Below, piece by piece: positions 13,570-14,437 of a stretch of DNA of 14,437 nucleotides (positions within the stretch are counted from its first letter, which is position 1; every line of letters begins with the position of its first letter). Under the pieces are notes generated by a model, which worked only from the letters and a program-made list of their open reading frames with translations, was not told the origin of the DNA and made no database searches. Source of the DNA: Gemmatimonadales bacterium (GTDB lineage: Bacteria; Gemmatimonadota; Gemmatimonadetes; Gemmatimonadales; GWC2-71-9). A program made the position numbers and the translations under genes. The stretch is taken from contig JAICPP010000061.1 of NCBI GenBank assembly GCA_025929805.1, positions 1 through 14,437 on the forward strand. Direction: 5' to 3'.

Positions 13570-14437
13570 CTATTCAACGGTGAATCCCATCATCATTCCG
13601 GCAGATAGGTGCTCGGCGATGTGGCAGTGTCCCATCCAGTGGCCCGGGTTGGACGGGTCGAGCAGAATATCCACCGAGCCGCCCGCGGGCACCAGCACGG
13701 TGTCCTTCCACACCAGGTTGCGGGTGGGCTCGCCGTTGACCGATAAGATCAGAAAGCGCTGGCCGTGGAAATGGATGGGGTGCTGCATGGCGTGGACGCT
13801 CTGCCGCTCACTGACCAGACGAACCCTGACCGGCTCACCCCGGCGGAGCCGCCACTGGATATCCATGTTTTTTCTTCCGGTGGCCGGATCGCTGAGGATC
13901 CAGCGCACCTGCCTTCCGGTGGAGGCCCAGTTCATCATCGGCATCGTTCCGCTCCACTCCACGGGTGGGAAGTAGATGGAATCGAGCTGCATCAGCCGCT
14001 GACTGACCGGCGGAAGCCCCTGGGTCTCCAGTGTGAGCACCAGCACCTTCTCCGGCGCGCGCGCCGCCGCGTGCCGGTAGCGCTCGAGCTCGCTGCCGAC
14101 GCGATGGTGCGTAAGCTGGGCAAAGCTCGTTCCCAGGTCGGGCCGGATTGGCTGCGGTCCAACCTCTACCATTCCAAGCGTGTCGCTCTGGTCGAAGAAG
14201 CGCCCGTACAGGTGGTCGAGACCACGCACCCGATTCACCAGCGCCACCTTGCCCGGCCGATCGAATCGCAGGTGCACGATATACCGCTCCGCCGGCGCAA
14301 TCACCAGGTTCGGGCTCCACTCCTCCCGCTGATAGGGTCCCATATCGGAGCCCACCACCTTCATCCGGGCGCCGGGGAATGAGAGGTTCAGCGTGCGGGC
14401 ATTGGCCGCGTTAGTCAGATAGAACCGGACCACCTCG
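13570..14437 (-). CDS. Multicopper oxidase, C-terminal part (5' end outside window)
   Basis: The frame is open to the right edge (about 288 codons visible), so the N-terminal cupredoxin domain, with the first copper-binding HxH pairs, is missing. The visible part shows the middle domain (PNLVIAPAERYIVHLRFDRPGKVALVN) and the complete C-terminal domain. The latter has QHPIHFHGQRF (type 1 and trinuclear copper ligands) and GHWMGHCHIAEHLSAGMM, with the cysteine and two flanking histidines of the HCH motif, a further His and the axial Met. A laccase-like or copper-oxidase activity on phenols or metal ions is expected. Family members are exported, but the signal peptide cannot be checked here. It is followed by the amidohydrolase after 13 bases. 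Confidence 0.92.
   Translation of the reverse strand, partial: EVVRFYLTNAANARTLNLSFPGARMKVVGSDMGPYQREEWSPNLVIAPAERYIVHLRFDRPGKVALVNRVRGLDHLYGRFFDQSDTLGMVEVGPQPIRPDLGTSFAQLTHHRVGSELERYRHAAARAPEKVLVLTLETQGLPPVSQRLMQLDSIYFPPVEWSGTMPMMNWASTGRQVRWILSDPATGRKNMDIQWRLRRGEPVRVRLVSERQSVHAMQHPIHFHGQRFLILSVNGEPTRNLVWKDTVLVPAGGSVDILLDPSNPGHWMGHCHIAEHLSAGMMMGFTVE

Noticed and set aside
12870..13583. Plus-strand open frame of 237 codons opposite the amidohydrolase
   Set aside because: Shadow of the amidohydrolase gene; composition is Gly/Arg/His-rich with no recognisable domain.
1..14437. tRNA, rRNA, insertion sequence or prophage genes
   Set aside because: No cloverleaf, rRNA-like stretch, transposase, integrase or terminal inverted repeat was recognised on either strand.

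Overview
The window is high-GC bacterial DNA, tightly packed, with almost every gene on the minus strand. Secreted proteins carry signal peptides ending in AQ (LGAQ, LPAQ, MNAQ, AQAQ). There is also a Ser/Thr kinase with a multi-pass membrane domain, several quinoproteins with cytochromes c, and intergenic tracts with an exact 7-base period. Together these suggest a soil or sediment lineage such as Gemmatimonadota or a relative. This placement is inference; no marker gene is present.

Layout. 1-207 (+) is the tail of a MarR-like regulator that runs into a heptamer tandem repeat (150-226). 227-3344 (-) is a lanthanide-type quinoprotein alcohol dehydrogenase cassette in the order xoxJ, xoxF, xoxG (periplasmic binding protein, dehydrogenase, cytochrome c). 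Divergent from it, 3433-4293 (+) encodes a secreted SMP-30/gluconolactonase-like beta-propeller. A heptad-built inverted repeat (4291-4364) lies between that gene and a convergent minus-strand run: a YciF/DUF892 ferritin-like protein, a DinB-fold protein, a flavin reductase and a glyoxalase-fold (VOC) protein. 6666-8962 (-) is a second quinoprotein dehydrogenase, a predicted lipoprotein, with its own cytochrome c overlapping by ATGA. 9054-9921 (+) is an autoregulated-looking SRPBCC/ArsR operon with two near-identical palindromic operators placed on a recognisable promoter. 9934-11927 (-) is a membrane Ser/Thr kinase followed by an overlapping small lipoprotein. 12132-14437 (-) is a multicopper oxidase (5' end outside the window) followed by a secreted metal-dependent amidohydrolase.

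How the parts work together. The main theme is periplasmic oxidation. Both dehydrogenases keep the Asp two residues after the catalytic Asp (WDYD and WDLD), the known signature of lanthanide rather than calcium use with PQQ. Each is paired with a single-heme cytochrome c that could carry electrons to a terminal oxidase. The divergent lactonase-like propeller could act on an oxidation product, but only position supports this. No PQQ biosynthesis genes, formaldehyde oxidation genes, RNA genes, insertion sequences or CRISPR arrays were seen.
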